A stretch of DNA of 64,000 nt from Bacillus aquiflavi (GTDB lineage: Bacteria > Bacillota > Bacilli > Bacillales > Cytobacillaceae): assembly GCF_019915265.1 (NCBI RefSeq), contig NZ_CP082780.1, positions 1,736,001 through 1,800,000 on the forward strand, written 5' to 3'. This document shows, piece after piece, positions 29,484 to 38,823 of this stretch. A program made the position numbers and the translations under genes. The notes beneath the pieces were generated by a model. It made no database searches. It worked only from the letters and a program-made list of their open reading frames with translations, and was not told where the DNA came from. Each line of letters starts with the position of its first letter. The first letter of the stretch is position 1.

Positions 29484-29657
29484 ATGAACGATAAACAAAA
29501 AACGAAATCTTGTTCAGGAATGACTTGAGGAAGCACTCCAAAAAGTTCTGGCAAACAAAAGTCGGCAAAGAAAAAAAAATTTCCGCCGATATGACCAGCA
29601 ACATATGTTTGGCTCCTGGTAGGAGTCATTTATATTATTTATAAAATTTTTTCATAA
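29484..29657 (+). pseudogene. Small C-terminally anchored membrane protein gene with two in-frame TGA codons
   Basis: ATG 29484 follows a GGGGGG ribosome site. The frame reads MNDKQKTKSCSGMT, TGA (29526-29528), GSTPKSSGKQKSAKKKKFPPI, TGA (29592-29594), PATYVWLLVGVIYIIYKIFS, stop at 29655: 58 codons, with a basic middle and a C-terminal membrane span. Both TGA codons sit where Trp would be natural (MT-W-GST, PPI-W-PAT), so two TGG-to-TGA changes are the simplest explanation. It lies 18 bases upstream of the flavoprotein gene and under a CstR-type operator, so it was probably part of that operon. Pseudogene, UGA read-through and sequence error remain open. Confidence 0.6.
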
Positions 29658-29675
29658 AATAAAGGAGTTTCGATC

Positions 29676-30245
29676 ATGCTTGATGTAATGATTATTGGCG
29701 GTGGAATTTCAGGCGCTTCAGCAGCCCTCTATTCCACCTATGGAAAATTAGCGACAGCTGTTATTGATAGTGGAAAATCGCAAATTAAAAATGTATCGAC
29801 AATTTTTAACTATCCGGGAATTAAAGAAACAAGTGGTGAAGAACTGTTAACGAATATCGTCTATCAGGCACAAAATTATGGGGCAGAATGGATCAACGAC
29901 CACGTAAAATCAATAGAGCGAGAGCCGGATTACTTTGTTATGATGACAACTTCCGGACAAACCTTTGAAAGTAAATATGTTATTATCGCCACAAATTTAC
30001 ATGTTGATTTACTTCTAGATTTAGGTATAGATGTTACTGTAAACGAAAAAATCCCAAGCGGAAAAATTAAAAAAGTGCCTAATTTACAAGATAACGGTTT
30101 AACGGATAAAAAAAATCTTTACATGACAGGATTGTTAGCAGGTGTGCCTAGCCAGGCAGTTATTGCTGCAGGCCATGGTGCTAAAGTAGCGATTGAAATT
30201 GTGACAAAGGAAACAGGACAAACGTTTATGTGGCATGATAAGTAA
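29676..30245 (+). CDS. Small FAD-dependent oxidoreductase (thioredoxin-reductase-like), 189 aa
   Basis: Compact flavoprotein: N-terminal FAD-binding Rossmann motif VMIIGGGISGASAALYSTYG, middle VIIATNLHVDL, and the C-terminal FAD segment NLYMTGLLAGVPSQAVIAAGHGAKVAIEI. It lacks the NADPH domain and CxxC pair of true thioredoxin reductases, about 300 aa in that family; proteins of this short type are known in bacilli, so this need not be a truncation. AAAGGAG precedes ATG 29676. The CstR-type operator upstream suggests a role in persulfide or thiol stress, an inference from context only. An IS256-type element is inserted 27 bases beyond its stop. Confidence 0.8.
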   Translation: MLDVMIIGGGISGASAALYSTYGKLATAVIDSGKSQIKNVSTIFNYPGIKETSGEELLTNIVYQAQNYGAEWINDHVKSIEREPDYFVMMTTSGQTFESKYVIIATNLHVDLLLDLGIDVTVNEKIPSGKIKKVPNLQDNGLTDKKNLYMTGLLAGVPSQAVIAAGHGAKVAIEIVTKETGQTFMWHDK

Positions 30246-30263
30246 AAAAGAGTGTGCTCCATA

Positions 30264-30271
30264 GAGAATCG
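30264..30271 (+). repeat. Target-site duplication, left copy
   Basis: GAGAATCG directly before the left inverted repeat, repeated exactly at 31772-31779. Confidence 0.9.
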
Positions 30272-31771
30272 GGGAGTATAAATTATTTTGTGTAATTGGA
30301 ATTTTTTACAATAGCCATGGCGATACTTTTAACAGTGCTCTTGCTCATTAGGGGGATAGGGCAATGCTGGGGAGCAACCCGAGCACCTAATGGGATTCTG
30401 CCAAAAAGGGAGGGACAATCTGTTCCTCTTTTTTTGTTTCCTTTTTGGGAGAACCAAAAGCGAAAAAACCCATTGGGCGGTAGCCCAATCCTTAAATGAT
30501 CAGTTCATCTTTAATTCTGTCTTCGAAGATAATGGCTAATTGTGATATACATTCTTTCCATGCCCTTACCGGCATAGTCCACTTCTTTGAAATTTCCATT
30601 GTTGCCAAATAGATAATCTTCTTTAGGGACTCATCAGTTGGATAAGCTGTTTTCGTTTTTGTGACTTTTCTAAGCTGTCTGTGATAGCCTTCTATCGTAT
30701 TGGTTGTATAAATGAGTCTTCTAATCTCTGCAGGGTAGCTAAAGTAAGCAGTAAGTTCCAACCAGTTGGCCTCCCAGGATTTAATAATGATCGGGTGTTT
30801 CTTACCCCATTTCTCATTGAAGTTGGAGAATTCAAGTTCTGCCTCTTCCAAAGTGAGCGCTTGATAGACTTTCTTTAAATCTGCCATGACAGCCTTTTGT
30901 TCTTTATACGATACATATTTCATGGAATTACGAATCTGATGGATGACACACAGCTGAATATCTGTTTGTGGAAAGACAGAATGAATCGCCTCAGAAAAGC
31001 CCGAAAGGTTATCCTTGCAGGCGATGAGGATGTCCTGCACCCCTCTATTTTTCAGGTCATTACAGACGCCCTAGCCAAAAACTTGCACTTTCGTTCTCCC
31101 CAATCCATATTCCAAGGATTTCTTTATGGCCCGACAGATTAATCCCCAAAACACTATAGGCAGCTTTATTTACTATTCGGTTCTCTTTCCTGACCTTGAA
31201 GTGAATGGCATCTAGGAATACGATAGGATAAACCCTATCCAATGGCCGGGATTGCCACTCAGCTATCAAAGGCATAATCTTATCGGTCACCTTGCTTACC
31301 ATTGCGGGTGAGATGTCAATCCCATACAGGTCTTTCATCTGGTCTTCAATGTCCCTCGTTGACATTCCCTTGGAGTAAAGACCAATAATTTGATCTTCCA
31401 ATCCGTTGGCGGTTGTTTCATATTTCTTGATAATCTGTGGTTCATATTCACCTTTTCGATCCCTTGGAATGCTTAATTCAGCATTGCCGAATTTAGTTTT
31501 TAATTGTTTTTTTTACTATAGCCATTACGACTGTTTCCAGAGTGGTCACCTGCATTATCATGCTTGGCATAGCCCAATTGATCATCGATTTCTGCTTCAA
31601 AGACATGTTGGATGGTTTCCTTAAAAAGTTCCTTTAATTTTCCTTGAATATCTTCAACTGTACGGCAGTCTTTGGCTAATTCCTTCGCTAATAAGTTTGT
31701 TTTGTTTTGCATAATTGATCATCTCCTTAGTTGGTAAGTTTAACCAATTACACAAAACTTTTTACATTCTC
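30272..31771 (-). mobile_element. IS256-family insertion sequence, 1,500 bp, complete ends, decayed transposase
   Basis: Terminal inverted repeats of 28 bp (30272-30299 and 31744-31771) match at 22 positions, with an inner perfect 14-bp core TTTTGTGTAATTGG. Flanking 8-bp direct repeats GAGAATCG (30264-30271, 31772-31779) mark the insertion; 8-9 bp duplications are usual for IS256. The transposase gene on the minus strand is frameshifted. The element lies between the flavoprotein gene stop and that transcript's terminator, so it breaks no gene. Confidence 0.93.
30492..31712 (-). pseudogene. IS256-family (Mutator-type DDE) transposase, frameshifted
   Basis: Three consecutive minus-strand pieces make one transposase of about 405 aa: 31712-31500 (MQNKTNLLAKELAKDC to RNGYSKK), 31401 region (IPRDRKGEYEPQ, DQIIGLYSKGMSTRDIE, VFLDAIHFKVR with the first catalytic Asp) and 31040-30492 (CKDNLSGFSEAI, CVIHQIRNSMK, the YTTNTIEGYHRQLRK block with the catalytic Glu). 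Two extra A bases near 31496-31512 (A8 and A5 runs) and one extra base near 31065 move the frame and together restore it. It should be inactive unless these are read errors in homopolymers. Confidence 0.9.
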
Positions 31772-31779
31772 GAGAATCG
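31772..31779 (+). repeat. Target-site duplication, right copy
   Basis: GAGAATCG directly after the right inverted repeat, identical to 30264-30271. Confidence 0.9.
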
Positions 31780-31825
31780 AATTTATACACTAAAGATTCT
31801 ATTCTTCTACAAACTGCAAAATAAA

Positions 31826-31855
31826 AAAGGGGCTGCATTCATTTGTGGCCCCTTT
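31826..31855 (+). terminator. Hairpin between the IS element and the GNAT gene
   Basis: AAAGGGGC and GCCCCTTT arms around a 14-base loop; probably the original terminator of the flavoprotein transcript, and it also faces the end of the minus-strand GNAT gene. Confidence 0.65.
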
Positions 31856-31887
31856 CGTATTTAACCTTGCTCATTGGATCATTTCGC

Positions 31888-32676
31888 TCATTCTTGAATT
31901 TCATGAATACTTCTTCCTTCTAAGTAAGCGTGTCCCATTTTTATTTTTTCTACGGTTGTAAACCCATATTTTTGATAAACTTTTCCTATTTTTTCATTTA
32001 TAGGGAATACCCATAAATTTTCTAAACCCATATTTGCTACTTCCTTTTGAATATGTTGAATTAAGAATCCGATGAACCCTTTTCCTCTATAATCTTTCAG
32101 TGTAGCTACACTTTCCATTCGGGCTTGTTGCTCATTGATAAATAAACAAGCTGTTGCACAAGCAATATCATTATATCGAAGTAAATAATGGTTATATTTT
32201 GAATGCTTAAACTCTTGTTCAAATGCTTTCTCTCTTACTTCTTTTCCACCAAACTCTTTTATACTACATTCAATTTCTAATGCTTCAACATAATTTTTTT
32301 CTGTTACTAATTCAATTGTCATATTTTCAGGAGCTGCCTTTTCGAAAATTTTCTTATTCCATAATTGAACAGGAGTAATGAGTTCTTCAAATCTAAATTT
32401 ATTTATTTTTAGAAGTGAAATAAATTCTTTCTGCTTGTCTAAATTATAAATATAAAATCTTGGTATAATCCCTTTTGATTGATAAAACTTGACGACTTCA
32501 TGAATAATAGATTGAGGTTCAGTTGAAAACTCGCTTATATGTGCATGATTTGCATCAAAATATAGAGGATTGTTCTCATTGCAAAATAATATTCCCCAAT
32601 TCGTATGAGTATGTGTTGTAAAAGTTTCTAAATAGGCAAAATCTAAAGCAAAAATATGTTGTAAATCATTCATCAT
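31888..32676 (-). CDS. GNAT-family N-acetyltransferase, 262 aa
   Basis: Cytosolic acetyl-CoA-dependent acetyltransferase of unknown substrate. The C-terminal GNAT domain (about 130-260) has the acetyl-CoA pyrophosphate loop in ATLKDYRGKGFIGFLIQHI and ends with YQKYGFTTVEKIKMGHAYLEG. The N-terminal 125 residues (FALDFAYLETFTTHTHTNWG) form a second, weaker GNAT-like half. The start is ATG 32676 or the adjacent ATG 32673, just after a run of G; the upstream ATG 32691 precedes that ribosome site. It is monocistronic. Confidence 0.85.
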   Translation of the reverse strand: MMNDLQHIFALDFAYLETFTTHTHTNWGILFCNENNPLYFDANHAHISEFSTEPQSIIHEVVKFYQSKGIIPRFYIYNLDKQKEFISLLKINKFRFEELITPVQLWNKKIFEKAAPENMTIELVTEKNYVEALEIECSIKEFGGKEVREKAFEQEFKHSKYNHYLLRYNDIACATACLFINEQQARMESVATLKDYRGKGFIGFLIQHIQKEVANMGLENLWVFPINEKIGKVYQKYGFTTVEKIKMGHAYLEGRSIHEIQE

Positions 32677-33041
32677 AGCCCCCCCACACATTGTAAAATG
32701 CTGTCGTAGACAATATAAAATCTACTATTAATATTTTTTTAAATGAAAATTGGATTAGCACTATCCTATTGTATCAAGAATTTAATGGGTGAACGATACG
32801 AACAGAGTAATTTCACATGTTTTTTTAAAAAGTGGTATTCTGACAAAAATAAAAAATGCATAAATATAATATGAACGATTCTTTTTATTATATAGAAATA
32901 ATTTACAAACAGATTAAATATATTTTGAATTTATTGAATATTCAATTGAATATGTTACGATGAAGAAAAATATTTATGCTCTAAAATAATCTTCTAGCGT
33001 ATACATGATGAGTATGGGGCTAATAAAAGGGGGCATTATTA
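32677..33041. promoter_or_regulatory. Divergent intergenic region with overlapping palindromes
   Basis: No gene seen. TTGAATATTCAA (32934-32945) and ATTCAATTGAAT (32940-32951) are interleaved 12-bp palindromes about 90 bases before the acyl-CoA ligase start, possibly an operator. The remainder is AT-rich and featureless. Confidence 0.35.
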
Positions 33042-34694
33042 ATGGGGGATTTACTATATGTAACGGTTGGGAAACTGCTTGAAGAAAAAGCTCAACTTCC
33101 CCCAGAACATGAAGCAGTCGTATATTCAGAATTAGCGTTAAGAATGAATTATAAGCAATTTGATGATCACTGTCGGCTCGTTGCAAAGGGATTAATGAAA
33201 TTAGGGTTAGAAAAAGGGGAGCATCTTGCTGTTTGGTCTTCAAATACCCCAGAATGGCTCACACTTCAATTTGCAACTGGAAAAATGGGGGCAGTTCTTG
33301 TAACAGTGAATACGAACTATCAAACTGCCGAATTGGAATATTTACTAAAACAATCTGATTCAACGACATTAATTTTGATGGAACAATACCGTAACTCTTC
33401 ATATATTGACATGCTTTATGAAATCGCTCCTGAGCTTAATAATTGCGAGCCTGGTCAGCTTTGCAGTGAGCGCCTTCCTTATTTGAAAAATGTCATTGTA
33501 TTAAGTGAAAAAAAATATCCCGGAGCTTATAACTGGAGTGATATTTTAAAAATGGGGGCTGACGTATCTGATGATAACTTACATGAGCGAATGGACAGCC
33601 TGCATCCTGATGATGTGATCAACATGCAATATACTTCAGGAACAACTGGGTTTCCAAAAGGTGTCATGCTAACGCATTCCAACATTGTGAACAACGGTTA
33701 CAACATTGCTAACTCCATGAAGCTCACTAAGGAGGATCGACTTTGCATCCCTGTACCGTTTTTTCATTGTTTCGGATGCGTGCTCGGTACGTTAGCGTGT
33801 GTTTCTGTCGGAGCGACGATTCTTCCTGTACAAGAATTTTCCCCTGAAAAAGTGTTGCAGACCGTTCAAGACGAAAAATGTACTGCCCTGCACGGTGTTC
33901 CAACAATGTTTATTAGCGAGCTAAATCATCCTAATTTTGAAAAATATGATCTTTCTTCATTAAGAACGGGCATTATGGCTGGTTCAAACTGTCCGATTGA
34001 AGTAATGAAAGGGGTCATCGAGAAAATGGGAGCGAAAGAAATTACGATTGCTTATGGACAAACGGAGGCGTCTCCAGTAATTACGCAAACTCGGACAGAT
34101 GATCCGATCGAGCTACGAGTTGAAACTGTTGGCCGCGCCTTGCCAAATGTGGAAGTGAAAGTAGTTGAACCAGGAACAAATAATATAGTGCCTCCAGGAG
34201 TTCAAGGTGAACTTTGTACAAGGGGCTATCATGTTATGAAAGGATATTATAAAAACCCAGAGTCAACAAAAGAAGCGATTGATGATGACGGTTGGCTTCA
34301 TACAGGAGATTTAGCCGTCATGGATGAAAACGGTTACTTTCGGATAACAGGGCGTTTAAAAGATATGATTATTCGGGGGGGAGAAAACATTTATCCGCGA
34401 GAAATTGGAGAGTTTTTATATACTCATCCAAAAGTATTAGATGTACAGGTTGTAGGAATCCCGGACGCAGTTTATGGAGAGGAAGTCATGGCATGGATTA
34501 TTTTAAAAGACGGACAAACGGCAACACAAGAAGAAATTCATGAATATTGCAAAGGTAAAATTTCCCGACATAAAATTCCTCGTTACATTGAATTTAATCA
34601 TTCATATCCAATGACAGCGTCTGGAAAAATTCAAAAGTATCGCTTGCGAGAACAAGCGCAACAGTTCGTTAAAAATCAACAAGTCAACAAGTAA
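33042..34694 (+). CDS. AMP-forming fatty acyl-CoA synthetase (AMP-binding family)
   Basis: The 550-aa ligase activates a carboxylic acid, probably a medium- or long-chain fatty acid, as acyl-AMP then acyl-CoA. Motifs: P-loop-like YTSGTTGFPKGVMLTHSN near residue 200, VPFFHCFGCVLG, AYGQTEASPVITQT, the hinge GWLHTGDLAVMDENGYF with GRLKDMIIRGGENIYPREIGEFL, and the C-terminal catalytic Lys in MTASGKIQKYRLRE. It resembles B. subtilis YngI. ATG 33042 follows AAAGGGGG. It stands alone with a terminator after it. A YngK-like gene is the convergent neighbour. Confidence 0.93.
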   Translation: MGDLLYVTVGKLLEEKAQLPPEHEAVVYSELALRMNYKQFDDHCRLVAKGLMKLGLEKGEHLAVWSSNTPEWLTLQFATGKMGAVLVTVNTNYQTAELEYLLKQSDSTTLILMEQYRNSSYIDMLYEIAPELNNCEPGQLCSERLPYLKNVIVLSEKKYPGAYNWSDILKMGADVSDDNLHERMDSLHPDDVINMQYTSGTTGFPKGVMLTHSNIVNNGYNIANSMKLTKEDRLCIPVPFFHCFGCVLGTLACVSVGATILPVQEFSPEKVLQTVQDEKCTALHGVPTMFISELNHPNFEKYDLSSLRTGIMAGSNCPIEVMKGVIEKMGAKEITIAYGQTEASPVITQTRTDDPIELRVETVGRALPNVEVKVVEPGTNNIVPPGVQGELCTRGYHVMKGYYKNPESTKEAIDDDGWLHTGDLAVMDENGYFRITGRLKDMIIRGGENIYPREIGEFLYTHPKVLDVQVVGIPDAVYGEEVMAWIILKDGQTATQEEIHEYCKGKISRHKIPRYIEFNHSYPMTASGKIQKYRLREQAQQFVKNQQVNK

Positions 34695-34718
34695 AAAACC
34701 GCATTAAAGCGGTTTTTT
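34693..34718. terminator. Bidirectional terminator between acyl-CoA ligase and yngK-like gene
   Basis: AAAAAACCGC and GCGGTTTTTT around a 6-base loop. Confidence 0.88.
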
Positions 34719-34777
34719 AGTTTGAATCCAAAGACAAAAAGCTAAAAACCTAATAATTAAGAAGAAGTCGAGTGTTT

Positions 34778-36343
34778 TTAATTTACCTTTACAGTTAAAT
34801 GTGTGCTCATTTCACTTTCGTTATGGAGCCGATCAAATGCTGTAATGACATATGTGTAAGTTTTTCGTTGCTCGACGGTTGTATCAATATAAACATTTGA
34901 TTGCCCGGTTGTCCGGATAGTTGTTAACAAATGTTTTGGATCATTGATATCTCCTATATTTGGACCATTAAAACGATAAATAGCATAATACGTAGAATGA
35001 TTTAAATGAGCATCATCTATTTGAAGTTCAACACCACTTTGTACTTGTCTTGCCTTTTTGAGAACAGGCTTATGAGGAGCCTTTCCTCCTAACCATGGCA
35101 TCGTAGGAACTAATGCGGGGTATTGATAAATGTCATTTATTAAACGATCTTTAATGTTTAAAGGATTTCGGTTTAAATCTTTTAAACTAAAATGCATGCT
35201 GCCGCTCACTTCACTAAATTGACGATTGAGCGCAATTTGCCGTGGATATTCCTCGGGATCAGACCATTCAGGCACAGAGTTGTTATTAATTTTATATGCT
35301 CCTTGACCAATGTAGAGATGAATTGATTTACCTTTTGTTTCATTTACCCACCAATAAAGCAATACATCATATGCTGCTGGTCTATAACCGATATTCCAAT
35401 AAATTTGCGGAGTGATATAGTCTAAATATTGTTTTTGAATCCATTCTCTCGTATCGGCATATAAATCATCGTAATTTGTTTGCCCTGCTCTAGTATCAGA
35501 CCCAGTCGGATCTTTATCTTTATTTCGCCAAACTCCAAATGGACTTATGCCAAACTTTACATATGGTTTTATACTTTTAATCGATTGATTGAGGTGTTTT
35601 ACAAGCTGATTTACATTGTCACGGCGCCAATCTTCAATATGACTAAATTGATCAGCACCATATTTTTCGTAAGTAGATTGATCAGGGAATTCAACATCTT
35701 TTATTTTGTAGGGATAAAAATAATCATCCATATGGACTGCATCAATATCGTATTGATTAACAACTTCAAGTATTCCATCGATAATAAATTGCTTTACTTC
35801 AGGAATGCCCGGATTATAAAAAAGCTGGTTCCCATATGTGACGACCCAATCTTGATGTTGTCTGGCCGGATGATCACTTGATAGCTTGTTCAAGTCTGTA
35901 TGGTTCATTGTAATGCGATAAGGATTAAACCAGGCATGGAACTCTAAATTACGACTGTGAGCCTCTTCAATCATAAAAGCGAGAGGGTCATATCCAGGGT
36001 CTTTTCCTTGTACTCCAGTCAAATATTCAGACCACGGTCCATACTGTGAAGGATAAAAAGCATCTGCCGTTGGTTTAATTTGAACAACAACTGCATTCAT
36101 GCCCATTTCCTTTACATCATCTAAAAGTCTAATAAACTCTGTTTTTTGTTGCTCGACTGTCAAGCCTTTTCTCGAAGGCCAATCAAGATTATAAACGGAA
36201 GCAATCCAAACCGCTCTTAGTTCCCTTTTTAATTGATTCGTATTTACCTCTGCAAAACTACGATTACTTCCATGAAAAAGTAGAGAGTACATGAATAGTA
36301 GAACAAGAGCGGCTATCCCACATTTTTTACTTGCTTTTAACAC
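34778..36343 (-). CDS. yngK: Secreted family-10-like glycosyl hydrolase (YngK/GHL10 type)
   Basis: A 521-aa exported protein: N-terminal signal peptide (KKCGIAALVLLFMYSLLFHG), then a TIM-barrel glycoside-hydrolase-like domain (ELRAVWIASVYNLDWPS, MNAVVVQIKPTADAFYPSQYGPWSEYLTG, FHAWFNPYRI, VHMDDYFYPYKI, FGISPFGVWRN, DYITPQIYWNIG) and a C-terminal fibronectin-III-like domain (from about residue 425). The substrate is unknown; relatives are thought to act on cell-wall or surface glycans. The start is GTG 36343 after AAAGGAG. It is monocistronic. Confidence 0.9.
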   Translation of the reverse strand: MLKASKKCGIAALVLLFMYSLLFHGSNRSFAEVNTNQLKRELRAVWIASVYNLDWPSRKGLTVEQQKTEFIRLLDDVKEMGMNAVVVQIKPTADAFYPSQYGPWSEYLTGVQGKDPGYDPLAFMIEEAHSRNLEFHAWFNPYRITMNHTDLNKLSSDHPARQHQDWVVTYGNQLFYNPGIPEVKQFIIDGILEVVNQYDIDAVHMDDYFYPYKIKDVEFPDQSTYEKYGADQFSHIEDWRRDNVNQLVKHLNQSIKSIKPYVKFGISPFGVWRNKDKDPTGSDTRAGQTNYDDLYADTREWIQKQYLDYITPQIYWNIGYRPAAYDVLLYWWVNETKGKSIHLYIGQGAYKINNNSVPEWSDPEEYPRQIALNRQFSEVSGSMHFSLKDLNRNPLNIKDRLINDIYQYPALVPTMPWLGGKAPHKPVLKKARQVQSGVELQIDDAHLNHSTYYAIYRFNGPNIGDINDPKHLLTTIRTTGQSNVYIDTTVEQRKTYTYVITAFDRLHNESEMSTHLTVKVN

Positions 36344-36609
36344 GGTATCACTCCTTTGTTAAATTCAAATAATAACTGATATCCTCCTTTCCTTCATTTT
36401 TTTAGGTGAAGTTTTATCATCTTCATCATACAAGAAAAATTGGTTTTTTTGTCTATATTTTATATAAAATATAAAAAATAGTAAAAATGAATCTCATTTT
36501 GAATGATAGATTAGCCCTAAAGAAAGTCGTGCTTTTTTTCTTTCAGTTGCTTATAATGTACTTTATTCTTTATACTTAATAAGAGTGTTAGTTAAAGGAG
36601 TGGTGAAAG

Positions 36610-36816
36610 ATGATTCATGAAAAATGGCACGAATCAGACACGATAAAAAAAGTAAAATGTGTACATACAAACGCAAAAAAATATGTCGTTGATCAAGTAT
36701 TAACTGTAGGAAAAACGTACGAAATAAAAAATGAAACAGACGAATTTTACTTTATAATTGATAACACTGGTAAGATGGGCGGATATTATAAAGATTATTT
36801 TGTCGAACAATCATAA
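36610..36816 (+). CDS. DUF6501-type small protein, 68 aa
   Basis: Small soluble beta-rich protein (KVKCVHTNAKKYVVDQVLTVGKTYEIKNET, then FIIDNTGKMGGYYKDYF), conserved in bacilli and, as I recall, grouped as DUF6501; function unknown. AAAGGAGTGGTG precedes ATG 36610 and a terminator follows directly. It stands alone. Confidence 0.8.
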   Translation: MIHEKWHESDTIKKVKCVHTNAKKYVVDQVLTVGKTYEIKNETDEFYFIIDNTGKMGGYYKDYFVEQS

Positions 36817-36842
36817 AAAAACTGTCAACTGACAGTTTTTTT
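36816..36842 (+). terminator. Terminator after the DUF6501-type gene
   Basis: AAAAAACTGTC and GACAGTTTTTT with a 4-base loop. Confidence 0.88.
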
Positions 36843-37039
36843 AATTGCTCCTTATCCGTTCAAGTTTTTCTTATCCTCACTTTCCCCCATAAATCATTTC
36901 TTCATTTATGCATTTCCAAACTGGCTTCTAACATATACTTAATAAAACATCAATATGATCGCAGGTTAGAAGGAATAAAACAGAATGAACTCTCTTCTGA
37001 CCATAAATGAATGTGATGTCGTGAGTAGAGGTGAGTTCG

Positions 37040-38797
37040 ATGGAATCCAGGGAAAAATTAATGAAGACGATTAATCAGATCATTCATTATGTTCAAGCAA
37101 AAATAAATCATTCCGATGTTACTATAGGAAAAAGTCCCCTTAGTTCTGAAAACTTAATGGCATTTTTAGCACTAAGATCACTGAAGCTTTTTGAAGTAGA
37201 TAAAGCATTGCGAGAGGAAGGACTCATTTCCATTTCGGATATCACTCCGCATGTGCTTTATTCATTGGAAAAAATAAAATTAAATTTAGGAATAGATAAC
37301 ATCAATAGTTTCAAACAACTAGTAAATCCTGAATATGCTCATAAAACGATAGAGAGCAGAACAAAAAAATTGTTTGGCTCAACGCAAATGTCTATTATGG
37401 TCACACTTGATAAAGATATGCTCGGAAACAAAGCGTTATTTAAAGAGCTGCTTTTAGCAGGGATGAATATCGCGCGAATAAATTGTGCTCATGATCATCC
37501 TGAAATTTGGGAGCAGTTAATAAAGGCAATTCGCCTAGCAGAACATGATTTAAAGTTAAAAGAGCCATGTAAAATTTATATGGATTTAGCAGGACCAAAA
37601 GTGAGAGTTGAAAAATTAACAACAGCGAATGAACAAATAAAACTAACAGCAGAACAAGAGAATAGCTGTACGAATACGAAAATAGGAATGTTGGCTTTAG
37701 ACACGAACGAGTCAATCATAACCGAAAATAGCTTTCGTCTAGCGGTAACAGGAAATAACGATTTTAGTCTTGTGACGATTGGAGATCAATTGACATTCAT
37801 TGATGCAAAATCAAAAAAAAGAAAATTTACGATTATAGAAATACTTGATTCAACAAAGGTAAAGGTAAAACTAAATAAACAAGCGATCATTCATCATAAT
37901 ATGAGCATTTCGACAGGAGAGCTTGAATGGAAAGTGGACCTGTCAAAAACTGAAGTAGAAGAAATAATAGTCCGTAAAGGGGATATCATTCGAATCTATC
38001 GAACGAAAAATGCAAGGGCTGCAAAAAGAAGCATGACGATCACTGAATCAAAAGCATTAATTAATGTAAAAATAAACGATCGAATTTTTATTAATGACGG
38101 AAAAATATGTGGAGTAGTATGTAACGTAACGAGTGATTTTATCGATTGGAAAGTGGTTACAATAGAAAAGAAAATGACAAAAATAAAAAAAAGAAAAGGA
38201 ATTAATTTACCAGATTCTTTTTTACATTTTAATTTGCCTGCACTGACAACAACAGACATATTTCATTTACCGTTTATTTGTAAGCATGCTGATTTAATCG
38301 GATTATCATTTGTTCATCATCCAGAAGATATAAGAAAGTTAATTTCACATATCAATTCAGTAACGACAAAAACACCTGGTATTATTGCCAAAATCGAAAC
38401 AAAGGAAGCGATCTATCATCTTTCTAAAATAATATGTGAGGGCTTACAATATAAAGCATTTGGCGTAATGGTTGCTCGGGGTGATTTAGCTGTTGAAATT
38501 GGCTTTGAGTTACTTTCAAGTATTCAAGAAAATATTTTGAGTATTTGTGAAGCGGCACACGTTCCTGTTATATGGGCGACTTGTGTTCTTAATCATTTAA
38601 CAAAAACAGGTATTCCAAGCCGAACAGAAATGAGTGATATTTCTCTTGGAATGCAAGCGCAATGCATAATGTTAAATAAAGGCCCGTTCATAGTTGATTC
38701 GGTTCAAATGTTGAAAAGAATATTTGTCAAAAGAGATGATCGCTCACATTCTCGATATGATCGTTTTGATCGTTTTATTACCCAGTATGTTTTTTAA
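37040..38797 (+). CDS. Pyruvate-kinase-like protein with extra N-terminal region and no C-terminal allosteric domain
   Basis: This 585-aa protein contains a divergent pyruvate kinase barrel from about residue 115: IMVTLDKDM, AGMNIARINCAHD, the MDLAGPKVRV strand, an enlarged B-domain, KGINLPDSF, SFVHHPEDI, the catalytic-lysine segment IIAKIETKEAI, MVARGDLAVEIG and VIWATCVLNHL with SRTEMSDI. The usual C-terminal domain is absent, and the potassium-site residues look altered (NFSH reads NCAH; GPxIRT reads GPKVRV). The first 110 residues, helical and unlike pyruvate kinase, are of unknown function. I start at ATG 37040, eight bases after GAGG; GTG 37031 has no good ribosome site. Unlikely to be the housekeeping pyruvate kinase; activity is untested. 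Confidence 0.8.
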   Translation: MESREKLMKTINQIIHYVQAKINHSDVTIGKSPLSSENLMAFLALRSLKLFEVDKALREEGLISISDITPHVLYSLEKIKLNLGIDNINSFKQLVNPEYAHKTIESRTKKLFGSTQMSIMVTLDKDMLGNKALFKELLLAGMNIARINCAHDHPEIWEQLIKAIRLAEHDLKLKEPCKIYMDLAGPKVRVEKLTTANEQIKLTAEQENSCTNTKIGMLALDTNESIITENSFRLAVTGNNDFSLVTIGDQLTFIDAKSKKRKFTIIEILDSTKVKVKLNKQAIIHHNMSISTGELEWKVDLSKTEVEEIIVRKGDIIRIYRTKNARAAKRSMTITESKALINVKINDRIFINDGKICGVVCNVTSDFIDWKVVTIEKKMTKIKKRKGINLPDSFLHFNLPALTTTDIFHLPFICKHADLIGLSFVHHPEDIRKLISHINSVTTKTPGIIAKIETKEAIYHLSKIICEGLQYKAFGVMVARGDLAVEIGFELLSSIQENILSICEAAHVPVIWATCVLNHLTKTGIPSRTEMSDISLGMQAQCIMLNKGPFIVDSVQMLKRIFVKRDDRSHSRYDRFDRFITQYVF

Positions 38798-38823
38798 AAT
38801 TAAATGATGAGGAGAAAAGAAAG

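Noticed and set aside
29526-29627. Selenocysteine recoding at the two TGA codons, prompted by mnmH and a small hairpin after the second TGA
   Set aside because: Only the second TGA has a nearby hairpin, it is weak, and both positions look like Trp in context. mnmH needs selenophosphate but does not imply Sec insertion.
31496-31512. Programmed frameshifting of the transposase at the A8 run
   Set aside because: IS256-family transposases are normally single frames; two extra bases here plus one later fit decay or read error better.
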